15,243 nt of DNA from Rhodoferax sp. (lineage in GTDB: Bacteria; Pseudomonadota; Gammaproteobacteria; Burkholderiales; Burkholderiaceae_C): NCBI GenBank assembly GCA_018882485.1, contig VERU01000011.1:1-15243 (forward strand). The letters are read 5' to 3'. The translations under genes and the position numbers were made by a program. A model generated the notes under the pieces. That model was not told the DNA's origin. It worked only from the letters and a program-made list of their open reading frames with translations, and ran no database searches. Of the stretch, positions 1-7,916 are shown in pieces (positions within the stretch are counted from its first letter, which is position 1; each line of letters starts with the position of its first letter).

Positions 1-1539
1 CACGGCAAGCGCGTGATGGGCGTGCTGCTGTTCCAAGACCTGGCGGTGGTGCCGCTGCTGGTGCTGATTCCGGCGCTGGGCTCACCGGCCGATGCCATGG
101 CTTGGGAGCTGGCCAAGGCCGCCCTCAAAGCCACGCTGCTGATCGCACTGCTGCTGACCGGCGGCCAGCGCCTGATGCGCTGGTGGCTCACCCTGGTGGC
201 GCGGCGCAAGAGCGAGGAGCTGTTTGTGCTCAATCTGCTGCTGATCACGCTGGGCCTGGCCTGGCTGACCGAGCTGGCCGGCCTGAGCCTGGCGCTGGGC
301 GCCTTCATCGCCGGCATGCTGATTTCGGAGACCGAATACAAGCACCAGGTGGAACTCGACATCCGGCCCTTCCACGACGTGCTGCTGGGTCTGTTCTTCA
401 TCACCATCGGCATGATGCTGGACTGGCACATCGTGCTCGAGCGCTGGCCGCTGGTGCTGCTGCTGCTGCTGGTGCCGGTGGCCTTCAAGCTGCTGCTGGT
501 GGCCGCGCTGGCGCGCGCCCTGGGCGCGGGCAGCGGGGTGGCGCTGCGCACCGGCCTGTACCTGGCGCAAGCGGGTGAATTCGGTTTCGTGCTGCTGACG
601 CTGGGCTCGCAAAGCGGTGTGGTGCCGCCGCAGCTGCTCAACCCGGTGCTGGCCAGCATGGTGCTGTCGATGCTGGCCACGCCCTTCATCATCCAGTACA
701 GCAACCCCCTGGTACTGCGGCTGGTCAGCAGCGAATGGCTGCAGCAATCGCTGCAGATGACCAGCATCGCGCGCAAGTCCATCAACGTGAACCAGCACGT
801 GATCATCTGCGGTTACGGCCGTTGCGGCCAGAACCTGGCCCGCATGCTCGAACGCGAGGCCATTCCCTACATGGCGCTGGACCTGGACCCGGACCGGGTG
901 CGCCAGGCGGCGGCGGCCGGCGACTCGGTGGTGTTCGGCGACGCGGCGCGGCTGCAGGCGCTGATGGCCGCCGGCCTGGCGCGGGCCAGCGCCGTGGTCA
1001 TCACCTACCTCGATGTGGGCGGGGCGCTGAAGGTGCTGGGGCACGCCCGGGCCCACGCACCCCAGGTGCCGGTGATCGTGCGCACGCAGGACGACCACGA
1101 CCTCGACGCGCTGCTGCAGGCCGGCGCCACCGAAATCGTGCCCGAAGCGATCGAGGGATCGCTGATGCTGGCCAGCCACGCGCTGGCACTGGTCGGGGTG
1201 CCCATGCGCCGGGTGCTGCGCATGGTGCAGGACCAGCGCGACGCCCGCTACAACCTGCTGCGCGGCTATTTCCATGGTGCCGACGACAGCTCGGTGGACG
1301 ATCTGCAGCAGGAACGCCTGACCAGCGTCACCCTGCCGCTGGGGGCGCGCGCCATCGGGCAGCCCCTGAGCCGGCTCGGCCTGCAGGGCTTCGAAGCCCG
1401 GGTGGTCAGCCTGCGCCGGCGCGACGGCCGGGCGCTGGAGCCGGCCGGGGACCCGACGCTGCAGGACGGCGACACCCTGGTGCTCAGCGGCCGGCCCGAA
1501 CCGCTGGCGCTGGCCACCCGGGAACTGCTGCGCTACTGA
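1..1539 (+). CDS. Cation:proton antiporter, CPA2 (KefB/KefC-like) family, with RCK domains; 5' end missing
   Basis: This is the 3' part of an inner-membrane monovalent cation:proton antiporter of the KefB/KefC/YbaL type. The frame is open from base 1, so the true start lies to the left; the GTG and ATG at 13 and 16 are internal. The visible 512 codons begin in the antiporter domain with the family signature [14 protein letters not shown]. Several hydrophobic helices follow to about base 760, including the conserved stretch [19 protein letters not shown]. An RCK_N (TrkA-N) Rossmann domain starts near base 796 with GYGRCGQNL and an acidic residue at the end of the second strand (DLDPD). An RCK_C domain (about 1318-1530) ends in [12 protein letters not shown]. 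By family knowledge the RCK part gates K+/H+ exchange in response to a ligand. Which cation or ligand is used cannot be read here. The gene is followed by apt on the same strand after 104 bp. Confidence 0.93.
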   Translation, partial: HGKRVMGVLLFQDLAVVPLLVLIPALGSPADAMAWELAKAALKATLLIALLLTGGQRLMRWWLTLVARRKSEELFVLNLLLITLGLAWLTELAGLSLALGAFIAGMLISETEYKHQVELDIRPFHDVLLGLFFITIGMMLDWHIVLERWPLVLLLLLVPVAFKLLLVAALARALGAGSGVALRTGLYLAQAGEFGFVLLTLGSQSGVVPPQLLNPVLASMVLSMLATPFIIQYSNPLVLRLVSSEWLQQSLQMTSIARKSINVNQHVIICGYGRCGQNLARMLEREAIPYMALDLDPDRVRQAAAAGDSVVFGDAARLQALMAAGLARASAVVITYLDVGGALKVLGHARAHAPQVPVIVRTQDDHDLDALLQAGATEIVPEAIEGSLMLASHALALVGVPMRRVLRMVQDQRDARYNLLRGYFHGADDSSVDDLQQERLTSVTLPLGARAIGQPLSRLGLQGFEARVVSLRRRDGRALEPAGDPTLQDGDTLVLSGRPEPLALATRELLRY

Positions 1540-1569
1540 GCCGCCCAACCCGTCGACCGTCGGCCTGCG

Positions 1570-1609
1570 TGGGCGCCGGGGCGCAGGGGTGGCTGGGCGC
1601 CGGGGCGCA
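1570..1609 (+). repeat. Two 16-bp direct repeats upstream of apt, next to a possible -10 element
   Basis: TGGGCGCCGGGGCGCA occurs at 1570-1585 and again, perfectly, at 1594-1609, giving a 24-bp period. The second copy runs into ACAATAC, so CACAAT (1608-1613) could be a weak -10 box (4 of 6 match to TATAAT) about 30 bp before the apt start. No convincing -35 is visible. The repeat is seen directly. A promoter role is a guess, and slippage in GC-rich DNA is the simplest origin. Confidence 0.5.
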
Positions 1610-1643
1610 CAATACGGATTTCGCATCCAGACACCGGGCCACC

Positions 1644-2198
1644 ATGAGCGAATTGAACGTCAGCCAGTACCTTCGTGACCACATCCGCACCGTGCCCGAC
1701 TGGCCGGCACCGGGGGTACAGTTCCGCGACATCACCACGCTGCTGCAGGATGCCCAGGTGTTTCGGGTGCTCATCGACGCCTTCGTGCACCGCTACATGG
1801 AACCGGCGATGCGGCCCGATGTGGTGGCCGGCCTGGATGCGCGCGGCTTCATCCTGGGCGCCGTGGTGGCCTATGAGCTCAACGTCGGCTTCGTGCCCAT
1901 CCGCAAGAAGGGCAAGCTGCCTTACACGACCGTGGAGGAAACCTACGAGCTCGAGTACGGCAGCGCCACCGTCGAACTGCACACGGACGCGGTCAAGCCC
2001 GGACACCGGGTGCTGCTGATCGACGACCTGATCGCCACCGGCGGAACCATGATGGCCGGCAAGAAACTGCTGGAAAAGCTGGGCGCCACCGTGATGGAAG
2101 GCGCTGCCATCGTCGATCTGCCCGAACTGGGCGGCTCACAGCGCCTGCGCGCCAGCGGGCTGCCGCTGTACACCCTGGTGCATTACGACGGTCACTGA
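1644..2198 (+). CDS. apt: Adenine phosphoribosyltransferase
   Basis: This enzyme converts adenine and PRPP to AMP and pyrophosphate in cytoplasmic purine salvage. The product is 184 aa, the usual length. The N-terminal [17 protein letters not shown] is the family's opening block. [20 protein letters not shown] and [10 protein letters not shown] (residues about 53-95) match the adenine and hood region. The PRPP-binding signature [15 protein letters not shown] lies near residues 122-136. The ATG at 1644 is chosen because it gives the standard N-terminus; no Shine-Dalgarno is visible before it (CACCGGGCCACC). Expression probably starts in the 104-bp gap after the antiporter gene or by read-through from it. 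The gene ends convergent to the M14 peptidase gene, with a hairpin between them. Confidence 0.97.
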   Translation: MSELNVSQYLRDHIRTVPDWPAPGVQFRDITTLLQDAQVFRVLIDAFVHRYMEPAMRPDVVAGLDARGFILGAVVAYELNVGFVPIRKKGKLPYTTVEETYELEYGSATVELHTDAVKPGHRVLLIDDLIATGGTMMAGKKLLEKLGATVMEGAAIVDLPELGGSQRLRASGLPLYTLVHYDGH

Positions 2199-2217
2199 CC
2201 GCCAAATCGCCATCTAG

Positions 2218-2257
2218 CCCTTGTGGATCAAGGGTTGATAGCTATTTATTTGATAGC
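2218..2257. terminator. Hairpin between convergent genes; copy of a TTGATAGCTAT intergenic repeat
   Basis: The 77 bp between apt and the convergent M14 gene is AT-rich compared with its flanks. CCCTTG (2218-2223) pairs with CAAGGG (2229-2234) around a 5-nt loop. This is followed by TTGATAGCTATTTATTTGATAGC, in which TTGATAGC is directly repeated (2235-2242 and 2250-2257) and GCTAT/ATAGC can form a second short stem. The position fits a bidirectional terminator, though the U-tract is short and interrupted. The same layout recurs at 8422-8446. From memory, hairpins joined to TTGATAGCTAT are common intergenic repeats in Comamonadaceae; that identification is not verified here. Confidence 0.5.
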
Positions 2258-2275
2258 ATTCCGAGGCGCCGCCGG

Positions 2276-3991
2276 TCAGCCCACGGGCAGGCTCAAGGTC
2301 TGCCACCCCACACGGCAGCTGCCCACGCGCACGGTCAGTTCACCCCGGCCGCGCACCAGCAGCGACACGCGCCGCTCCTGTCCATTGCCCGCCGTCCAGG
2401 GCATGAAGATGCTGATGCCGTGGTCCAGGCCCATACCCCAGCCCGCCAGATGGCCGATCTCGATCACCGACTGCGCCGGCGACTCGACGGACAGGCCCTC
2501 GCCGCTGACCATCAGGCGCAGCGGTTCGGCGTGCGCCAGCGGCCGGGCGCTGGCCAGGCCCAGGGTGCCCAGATAGCCCTGGTTGACGACCCGCAGCTGC
2601 AGCCGGGTGTGGTCGGGTCCCACCGCTTCGCTGCCCAGGCATTCCAGCCGGACCTGCGGCAACAACGCGGCCACCCGCAAAAAGGCCGCACTCTGGGCGG
2701 CGCAGGTCTGGGCCAGCTTCTCGTAGGGCGGATTGCTGATGCCGACCCGCGCATCGAAGCCGCCCACCTCGACCTCGCCGAGCTGGGGATGCCGGACCTT
2801 GCGCCAGCGCCGGAAGATGCGCCCCTGGTTGATCTCCCGGTCCATCCTCCACAGCGCCCGGAAATCCTGTCGCGTCAGCTGGGTGTAGTGGTCCACGAAA
2901 CGCTTCTTGCGGGCGATGCCGAGCTGGGCGAACAGGTCCCACAGCTCCACCACATAGGCCAGACAACCGCGCTGGTGGTAGGCCCAGTCGCTCAGGTTGC
3001 CGTGCAGCGGCGTATCGGGCTCGTACTGGAACTCGTGGAATGAACTCACCGTGGGGTAGCCCGTGTGCTCGGTCATCCAGGCCTCGACCTGGCGGTACAT
3101 GGCCAGGTCGGTCTGGTCCATCTTGCTGTCGGGCTGGTCCCCCAGCGGTCGGATTGCCACGCCGCCAAAGGTGTGCAGGTTCAGCCAGGTGTAGATGTGC
3201 GGATGGCGGATGGCGAAATCCATCACCGCGCGGGTTTCGGGCGCGCTGCCCGGGAAGTGGCCGGCCCCGGCCTGCTGGTGCTCGGGCGCCCACTGATGCG
3301 CGAAGTTGCGGTTGAAATCGTACAAGTTGTCGGCTAGGAAATGCGGGTCGGGCACCGTCACACCATCGAAGTTGGCGACATGCCCCTCCGGGTAGAGCTT
3401 GTAGAACGGCCCTTCATCCTCGGGCAGGCGGGGCACCATGACCGGCGGATCCAGCGGCACGCCATCCTCCCCGCGCAGTTCCACCAGCGCGCCCTGAGGG
3501 TCCTGCTGGCGCATGTGCAGCATCAGGCCGTCGCCGTCCACATCGCTGGCCTGCCAGTGGGCATGGGCTCGGTTGGCCCGGTCGTTCACCGGGCTGGATC
3601 GCACATAGTGCCCGGTCTTGAGCATTTCCTCGGCGCCGTCGGGCGAGATGCGAGGGGCGATGTAGAACAGCGCGTCCCGGATCGCCTCGGCCATGTGGGC
3701 CGGCAACGGCTTGCCGCCGGCCTCGTTGCGCCCGGCATGGATGCCCAGCACGTCCTCGGCGATGGCCAGCGCCACGCTGGTGCCACAGAACTCGGTGGCG
3801 TGCATGTTGCCGTCGATCCAGACCGCCGGGCGCAGCCGGTCCGGGTCGCGCCCGAGGGTCAGCAGCGGGATGTCCCGACCCTGCGGCGTGCGGCCCAGCG
3901 ACGACACCCGGACCCGGTCGGGATGAGCCCGGGCCCAGGCATCGAGCTGCGCCATGAGTTCGGCATGATCAAGGTAACGGCTTCTGAACAT
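2276..3991 (-). CDS. M14-family zinc carboxypeptidase, large form
   Basis: Predicted metallocarboxypeptidase or amidase of 571 aa. The zinc-binding pair HATE gives H64 and E67 (in WIDGNMHATEFCG). NRN around residues 227-229 supplies the Asn-Arg that binds the substrate carboxylate. H273 (LNLHTFGG) is the third zinc ligand and E349 (AYVVELWD) the catalytic Glu, so all key M14 residues are present. The protein is far longer than a roughly 300-aa minimal M14 domain. A segment of about 90 residues (about 130-220, with VDGDG, MRQQDPQG and YPEGH) lies between the first zinc motif and the Asn-Arg, and about 200 residues of beta-rich sequence follow the catalytic Glu. I see no clear signal peptide, so it is probably cytoplasmic. 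The ATG at 3991 is preferred; a TTG at 4012 would add 7 residues, and neither has a clear ribosome site. It is the last gene of the leftward catabolic run, 70 bp after the M20D gene. The substrate is unknown; peptides or N-acyl amino acids are possible. Confidence 0.9.
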   Translation of the reverse strand: MFRSRYLDHAELMAQLDAWARAHPDRVRVSSLGRTPQGRDIPLLTLGRDPDRLRPAVWIDGNMHATEFCGTSVALAIAEDVLGIHAGRNEAGGKPLPAHMAEAIRDALFYIAPRISPDGAEEMLKTGHYVRSSPVNDRANRAHAHWQASDVDGDGLMLHMRQQDPQGALVELRGEDGVPLDPPVMVPRLPEDEGPFYKLYPEGHVANFDGVTVPDPHFLADNLYDFNRNFAHQWAPEHQQAGAGHFPGSAPETRAVMDFAIRHPHIYTWLNLHTFGGVAIRPLGDQPDSKMDQTDLAMYRQVEAWMTEHTGYPTVSSFHEFQYEPDTPLHGNLSDWAYHQRGCLAYVVELWDLFAQLGIARKKRFVDHYTQLTRQDFRALWRMDREINQGRIFRRWRKVRHPQLGEVEVGGFDARVGISNPPYEKLAQTCAAQSAAFLRVAALLPQVRLECLGSEAVGPDHTRLQLRVVNQGYLGTLGLASARPLAHAEPLRLMVSGEGLSVESPAQSVIEIGHLAGWGMGLDHGISIFMPWTAGNGQERRVSLLVRGRGELTVRVGSCRVGWQTLSLPVG

Positions 3992-4061
3992 GGACGCGGG
4001 CCCCGCAAGCAATGAAGCGGCAAGTGTAGGAGCAGCGTCCGCGCACGCCTTGCGCTCTGGC

Positions 4062-5261
4062 TCAGGCCGCGGACGCGGGCGGGCGCGGGGGCAGCCGCTG
4101 GCGCACGATCTCGGTCAGATAGCGCGCCCCTATGGGGAGGATCTCGTCGTTGAAGTCGTAGCGGGCGTTATGCAGCGGCACGCCGCCCGGGGTGTCCGGC
4201 GCGCCCTGCCCGATGAAAACGAAGGCACCGGGCACCGCTTGCAGAAAGGCCCCGAAATCCTCCGAGATCATCATGGGCGGCACGTCGGCATCCACCCGGT
4301 CCGCCCCGACCACCGCCCGCGCCGCCCGCACGGCCACGGAAACGCACTCGGGCCAGTTCACGGTCGGCGCGAACTCGTGGGTATAGCTCACCTCGCAACG
4401 GGCGCCATGCGCCAGGGCGATGCCCTGGCAGATCTCTCGCAAGCGACGCTCCAGCAAGGCCTGCACCTGGGGCGCATGGCTGCGGGTATCGCCCCGGATC
4501 TCCACATGGGTGGGCAGTGCGTTGCGGATGCCGTCGCTGTGGATCTCGGTGCAGGAGACCACCGCCGAGTCGGCCGGATCGACGGAGCGCGCCACGATGG
4601 TCTGCAGGGCCAGGATGATTTCAGCGGCCACCACCAGCGGGTCGATGGCCATCTGGGGTCGCGCCGCATGGCCGCCGCGCCCATGGATGCGGATGACGAA
4701 GTTGTCCTCGCTGGCCATGATGCCGCCACTGCGGGTGGCGATCCGCCCGACCGGCATGCCCGGAATGTTGTGCGCGCCATAGATCTCATCGACCGGGAAC
4801 CGCTCGAACAGACCGTCCTGCATCATCGCACGGGCACCCCGGCCATGCTCCTCCGCCGGCTGGAAGATGAAACGCACGGTGCCCTCGAAATCGCGCGAAC
4901 GGGTCAGCATCTGCGCGGCGCCGAGCAGCATCGCCATGTGGCCATCATGCCCGCAGCCGTGCATGCAGCCGACCCGCTCCGAGGCATGGGGCCGGCCCTC
5001 GGCGACTTCGGTCAGGGCCAGCCCATCCATGTCGGCACGCAAACCGATCACGCCCGGCGCGTCGCCCACCGTCAGACTGGCCACCAGACCCGTGCCGCCG
5101 ATGCCCTCGTGCACCCGCAGGCCCATCAGCTCCAGCGCCCGTGCCACGAAACCCGCCGTCCGGTGCTCCTGGAAGCCGGTCTCGGGAAAGCGATGCAGCT
5201 GGCGGCGCCACCGCACCATGCGGGTCAGCAGCTCGGCGTCCACGTCGGCCGCCCCGGTCAT
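4062..5261 (-). CDS. M20D amidohydrolase (hippurate hydrolase / N-acyl amino acid hydrolase type)
   Basis: Cytoplasmic metal-dependent amidohydrolase of 399 aa, the normal M20D length. LRADMDGLALTE (about residues 74-85) is the family block. Metal ligands are visible in HGCGHDGH (C103, H105), in QPAEEHGRG (E137/E138) and at H164 (YGAHNIPG), with a C-terminal His in PLHNARYDFND. The dimerisation domain carries GRGGHAARPQ, and MISEDFGAF is the M20D block before the last ligand. Family members cleave N-acyl amino acids, hippurate, or indole-acetyl and peptide amides; sequence alone does not decide. The ATG at 5261 has a good ribosome site (GAGGGAG, 7-9 nt before). The start overlaps the stop of the ammonia-lyase gene by 4 bp (ATGA), so the two are translationally coupled. 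E. coli ygeY, next to the ammonia-lyase ygeX, is a functional parallel. It probably unmasks an N-acylated or peptide-linked precursor of the lyase substrate. Confidence 0.93.
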   Translation of the reverse strand: MTGAADVDAELLTRMVRWRRQLHRFPETGFQEHRTAGFVARALELMGLRVHEGIGGTGLVASLTVGDAPGVIGLRADMDGLALTEVAEGRPHASERVGCMHGCGHDGHMAMLLGAAQMLTRSRDFEGTVRFIFQPAEEHGRGARAMMQDGLFERFPVDEIYGAHNIPGMPVGRIATRSGGIMASEDNFVIRIHGRGGHAARPQMAIDPLVVAAEIILALQTIVARSVDPADSAVVSCTEIHSDGIRNALPTHVEIRGDTRSHAPQVQALLERRLREICQGIALAHGARCEVSYTHEFAPTVNWPECVSVAVRAARAVVGADRVDADVPPMMISEDFGAFLQAVPGAFVFIGQGAPDTPGGVPLHNARYDFNDEILPIGARYLTEIVRQRLPPRPPASAA

Positions 5262-6493
5262 GCCGCCGCTCCCTCGGGCGACGCCCGCCAGGCGGCCTGG
5301 CGGCGCAACACGGAGGATGCGCTTTCCCCCACCAGCCGGGCGTAGGTATCCGGGGCGGTCGCGCCCTCGGTGCTGATGAGCAGCACCCGCGACGCCGGCG
5401 TCAGCCCGATGCGAGCGGCCGCCTGGGGATCGTCCTGCAGGGCCCGCAAGGCGGCCAGCCCCGCCACCCCCGATTCGCCGGCCAGCACGGGAATGTCCAG
5501 GGTGCTGCCGCGCGCCAGCGCGCCCATGGCCTGCACCGCCGCGTCATCGTCCACCGTCATGAAGGCATCGACACCGGGCTGGAGGAAGCGCCAGGCCAGG
5601 GGCGATGTCTCGCCGCAGGCCAGCCCGGCCATCACCGAATCGACCGACCCGGTTGCCCGGGCCGGTCGGCCCTGGATGGCGCTCTGCAGGAGACAGTCGG
5701 CCTGGGCCGGCTCCACCACCACCAGCCAGGGACGCTGCGCGCCCTGGAACTCCCAGAATCCGCTCACCACCCCGGCGGCCAGCCCGCCCACGCCACCCTG
5801 CACAAGAACGTGGGTGAAGGCCCCGGCCTCCCCCGGGCGCGCCAGCGTCTGCTCGAAAACCTCCTCGGCGATGATGGCGTAGCCCTGCATGACATCGCGC
5901 GGAATCTCCTCGTAGCCCTCGTAGGAGGTGTCCGACACCACCTGCCAGCCATGGTCCTGCGCCAGCCGGGCCGCATGCTGCACCGAATGGTCGTAGTCGC
6001 CAGCCACCCGGACGATCCGGGCCCCCAGGTCGGCGATGGCCTGCTCGCGCTCCGGGCTGACCTGGGCATGCAGCACGATCACGCAGCGGCAGCCCGCGGC
6101 CTGAGCGGCTGCGGCCAGAGCGCGCCCATGGTTGCCGTCGGTGGCACTGATCACGGTGTGATCCCGCAGGGACTCCGCATGGCGCCCCGCCAGGATGCCC
6201 AGCGGCTCGAAGTCCGGATGCAGCCGCAGCAGGTGACGCACCAGCGCAATCGGCGCTCCCAGCGCCTTGAAGCTGCCCAGAGGCGAGCGTACCGATTCGT
6301 CCTTCACGCACAGTGCCGCGATGCCCAGGCTGCGGGCCAGTCCGGGCAGCGGGTACAGGGGCGTGGGATCCGGCGCGACTCCGGGCCAGCGGGACAGCCA
6401 TTGCCAGCTCTCGCGGGCGCGGGCCCGGTTCAGGAGCAGGGCCAGTTCGGCCGGATACACGGTACGCCGGGCATGGGGATTGAGGAAAACCAT
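5258..6493 (-). CDS. dpaL: 2,3-Diaminopropionate ammonia-lyase (PLP-dependent, fold type II)
   Basis: Predicted to convert 2,3-diaminopropionate to pyruvate and two ammonia. The 411-aa product has KDESVRSPLGSFKALG, placing the PLP lysine at K76. The motif ATDGNHG puts an Asp at 119, where threonine and serine deaminases normally have Ser. The E. coli ammonia-lyase uses Lys77 and Asp120, so the correspondence is close and supports this specificity over threonine deaminase. QGGVGGLAAG is the glycine loop that holds the PLP phosphate. The ATG at 6493 gives the normal N-terminus (FLNPHARRTVYPAEL); an ATG at 6601 is in frame but would run into the preceding gene. No Shine-Dalgarno is visible. The gene lies 58 bp after the M20C amidase gene and overlaps the M20D gene by 4 bp. 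Related substrates such as D-serine or threonine cannot be excluded. Confidence 0.9.
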   Translation of the reverse strand: MVFLNPHARRTVYPAELALLLNRARARESWQWLSRWPGVAPDPTPLYPLPGLARSLGIAALCVKDESVRSPLGSFKALGAPIALVRHLLRLHPDFEPLGILAGRHAESLRDHTVISATDGNHGRALAAAAQAAGCRCVIVLHAQVSPEREQAIADLGARIVRVAGDYDHSVQHAARLAQDHGWQVVSDTSYEGYEEIPRDVMQGYAIIAEEVFEQTLARPGEAGAFTHVLVQGGVGGLAAGVVSGFWEFQGAQRPWLVVVEPAQADCLLQSAIQGRPARATGSVDSVMAGLACGETSPLAWRFLQPGVDAFMTVDDDAAVQAMGALARGSTLDIPVLAGESGVAGLAALRALQDDPQAAARIGLTPASRVLLISTEGATAPDTYARLVGESASSVLRRQAAWRASPEGAAA

Positions 6494-6551
6494 GGATATG
6501 ACGGATCGGGACAGGGACGAGGACGATGGCAATGCGACCGGAGTCCGCGCC

Positions 6552-7808
6552 TCAATGGACACCCAGGCAGCCCTGGACCACATCCAGCAGGACCCGGGCA
6601 CCCAGGACCAGCTGCGCGTCGTCGGTGTGCTCGCGCGGGTTGTGGCTGATGCCGGCCCGGCTGGGCACGAAGATCATGGCCGAGGGCGCGATGCGGGCGA
6701 TCATCTGCGCATCGTGCCCGGCACCCGAGGTCATGCGCCGGCAGGGCAGACTGCGGCGCGCCGCAGCCGCCTCGATGCGCGCCACCAGGCCGGGATCGAA
6801 CACCACCGGGGCCAGGTCCACCAGCGACTCGGTCTCGAAGCGCACGCCCTCGCGCGCCGCCAGGTCGGCCAGAAAGCCGACGAAGCGCTGTCGGGCAGCC
6901 TGCAGCCGGCCGGCATCCGGATCGCGCAGATCGACGGTGAAGGTGGCCTTGCGCGGGATCACGTTGATCAGGTCCGGCTCCAGCCGCAGCGAGCCGGTCG
7001 TGGCCAGGGTGGTCCCGGGGTCGGCGTCCGCCACCTGCTCGCGCAGGAACACCTGGCAGGCCGCCGCCACATAGGCCGGGTCATGTCGCAAGCGGGTCGG
7101 CGTGGTACCGGCGTGATTGGCCACCCCCTGTACGGTGATCCGCTGCCACGAGATGCCCTGCAGATCCTGCACCGCACCGATCAGGTCGCCGTTCGCCTCC
7201 AGCACCGGACCCTGCTCGATGTGCAGTTCCAGGTACTCCTGCGGGACGATCGCACCGGGCTCCAGATCGCCGGCATAGCCGATGCGCGCCAGCTCGTCGC
7301 CCAGACGGGTGCCGTCGATGCCTCGGGTATCGAGTGCCGCCTGCAGCGGTAGGCCCCCGGCGTACACCAGCGATCCCATCATGTCGGGCTGGTAGCGTAC
7401 CCCCTCCTCGTTGGTGAAGGCGGCCACCACGATGGGCCGGCCGGGCTGGCTTCCCGCCTGCCGGTAGGCCCGCACCACCGCCAGACCGGCCAGCACGCCG
7501 TAGCAGCCGTCCAGCGCGCCAGCCTGGTGCACCGTGTCGATGTGGGAGCCCATCATCAGGGGCCGGCCCCCACCCGCTGCGGCCCCCTCGGGCTGCAGAA
7601 TGCCCAGGACATTGCCGATCCGGTCCACCCGGACCGCCAGGCCCAGCTCGCGCATCCACCGCACCAGCTGGTCCCGGCCGGCCCGGTCCTCATCGCTCAG
7701 GGCGATGCGGGTGCGCCCGGGCGAAGCCGCAGGCCGCCCGACTTCGCCCAGCGCATGGATCTGCTGCAGCAGCGCGGTGGCATCCAGAGTCAGTTCGGTC
7801 GGCGGCAT
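6552..7808 (-). CDS. M20C amidase: allantoate / N-carbamoyl-L-amino acid amidohydrolase family
   Basis: Cytoplasmic binuclear metal amidohydrolase of the hydantoinase/carbamoylase family, 418 aa (usual length). Ligands are in GSHIDTV (H89), GALDGCYGVLAG (D100), FTNEEG (E134/E135), LELHIEQGP (H196) and GISHNPREHT (H389). NHAGTTP (231-237) and SGAGHDAQMIA (361-371) are family blocks. Members act on allantoate, ureidoglycine, N-carbamoyl amino acids or beta-ureidopropionate; I cannot choose between them. The ATG at 7808 gives the standard start. The sequence before it (CCCCCTCTCCAAC) is pyrimidine-rich with no Shine-Dalgarno, while the long frame reaching to 8408 runs through the divergent regulator gene and is spurious. 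It is the first gene of the leftward run, so the promoter should lie in the AT-rich gap up to 7907. E. coli places a hydantoinase (hyuA) beside its ammonia-lyase gene, a similar pairing. Confidence 0.93.
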   Translation of the reverse strand: MPPTELTLDATALLQQIHALGEVGRPAASPGRTRIALSDEDRAGRDQLVRWMRELGLAVRVDRIGNVLGILQPEGAAAGGGRPLMMGSHIDTVHQAGALDGCYGVLAGLAVVRAYRQAGSQPGRPIVVAAFTNEEGVRYQPDMMGSLVYAGGLPLQAALDTRGIDGTRLGDELARIGYAGDLEPGAIVPQEYLELHIEQGPVLEANGDLIGAVQDLQGISWQRITVQGVANHAGTTPTRLRHDPAYVAAACQVFLREQVADADPGTTLATTGSLRLEPDLINVIPRKATFTVDLRDPDAGRLQAARQRFVGFLADLAAREGVRFETESLVDLAPVVFDPGLVARIEAAAARRSLPCRRMTSGAGHDAQMIARIAPSAMIFVPSRAGISHNPREHTDDAQLVLGARVLLDVVQGCLGVH

Positions 7809-7847
7809 GGTGGCAAGTTGGAGAGGGGGTCCGGGTGTAATGAATAT

Positions 7848-7898
7848 TATTCGAACAAATTGCACAAATATTCGAAAATATGGATCTAAGTTCGAATT
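7848..7898. promoter_or_regulatory. Divergent control region with three phased TTCGAA palindromes (probable Lrp/AsnC operator)
   Basis: The roughly 100-bp gap between the M20C gene and the Lrp-type gene is sharply AT-rich from about 7838 to 7907. TTCGAA occurs three times, at 7850-7855, 7871-7876 and 7891-7896, with centres 21 and 20 bp apart (about two helical turns). Each is flanked by A/T tracts that partly extend the dyad. Lrp/AsnC proteins bind such phased degenerate palindromes and wrap DNA on one face, often autoregulating and controlling the divergent genes. The palindromes and spacing are seen; the assignment to the adjacent regulator is inference. Confidence 0.65.
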
Positions 7899-7903
7899 TT
7901 TTC

Positions 7904-7909
7904 CATAAT
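7904..7909 (+). promoter_or_regulatory. Possible -10 box for the Lrp/AsnC gene (CATAAT), implying a leaderless start at 7917
   Basis: CATAAT (5 of 6 match to TATAAT) ends 8 nt before the ATG at 7917. Transcription would then begin at or next to that start codon. No good -35 lies 16-18 bp upstream, where the third TTCGAA begins nearby, so the promoter may need its regulator. No Shine-Dalgarno precedes either candidate ATG (7908 or 7917), which fits a leaderless message. The evidence is weak; the box also overlaps the alternative start codon at 7908. Confidence 0.35.
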
Positions 7910-7916
7910 GAGCGCA

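Noticed and set aside
452..500. CTG-rich repeat in the antiporter gene
   Set aside because: It encodes a Leu-rich transmembrane helix using the preferred Leu codon, so it is not an independent repeat element.
82..1626. 514-codon minus-strand open frame opposite the antiporter gene
   Set aside because: The sense frame encodes a clear CPA2 antiporter with RCK domains. The antisense product is rich in Gln, His, Arg and Pro, typical of a shadow in high-GC DNA.
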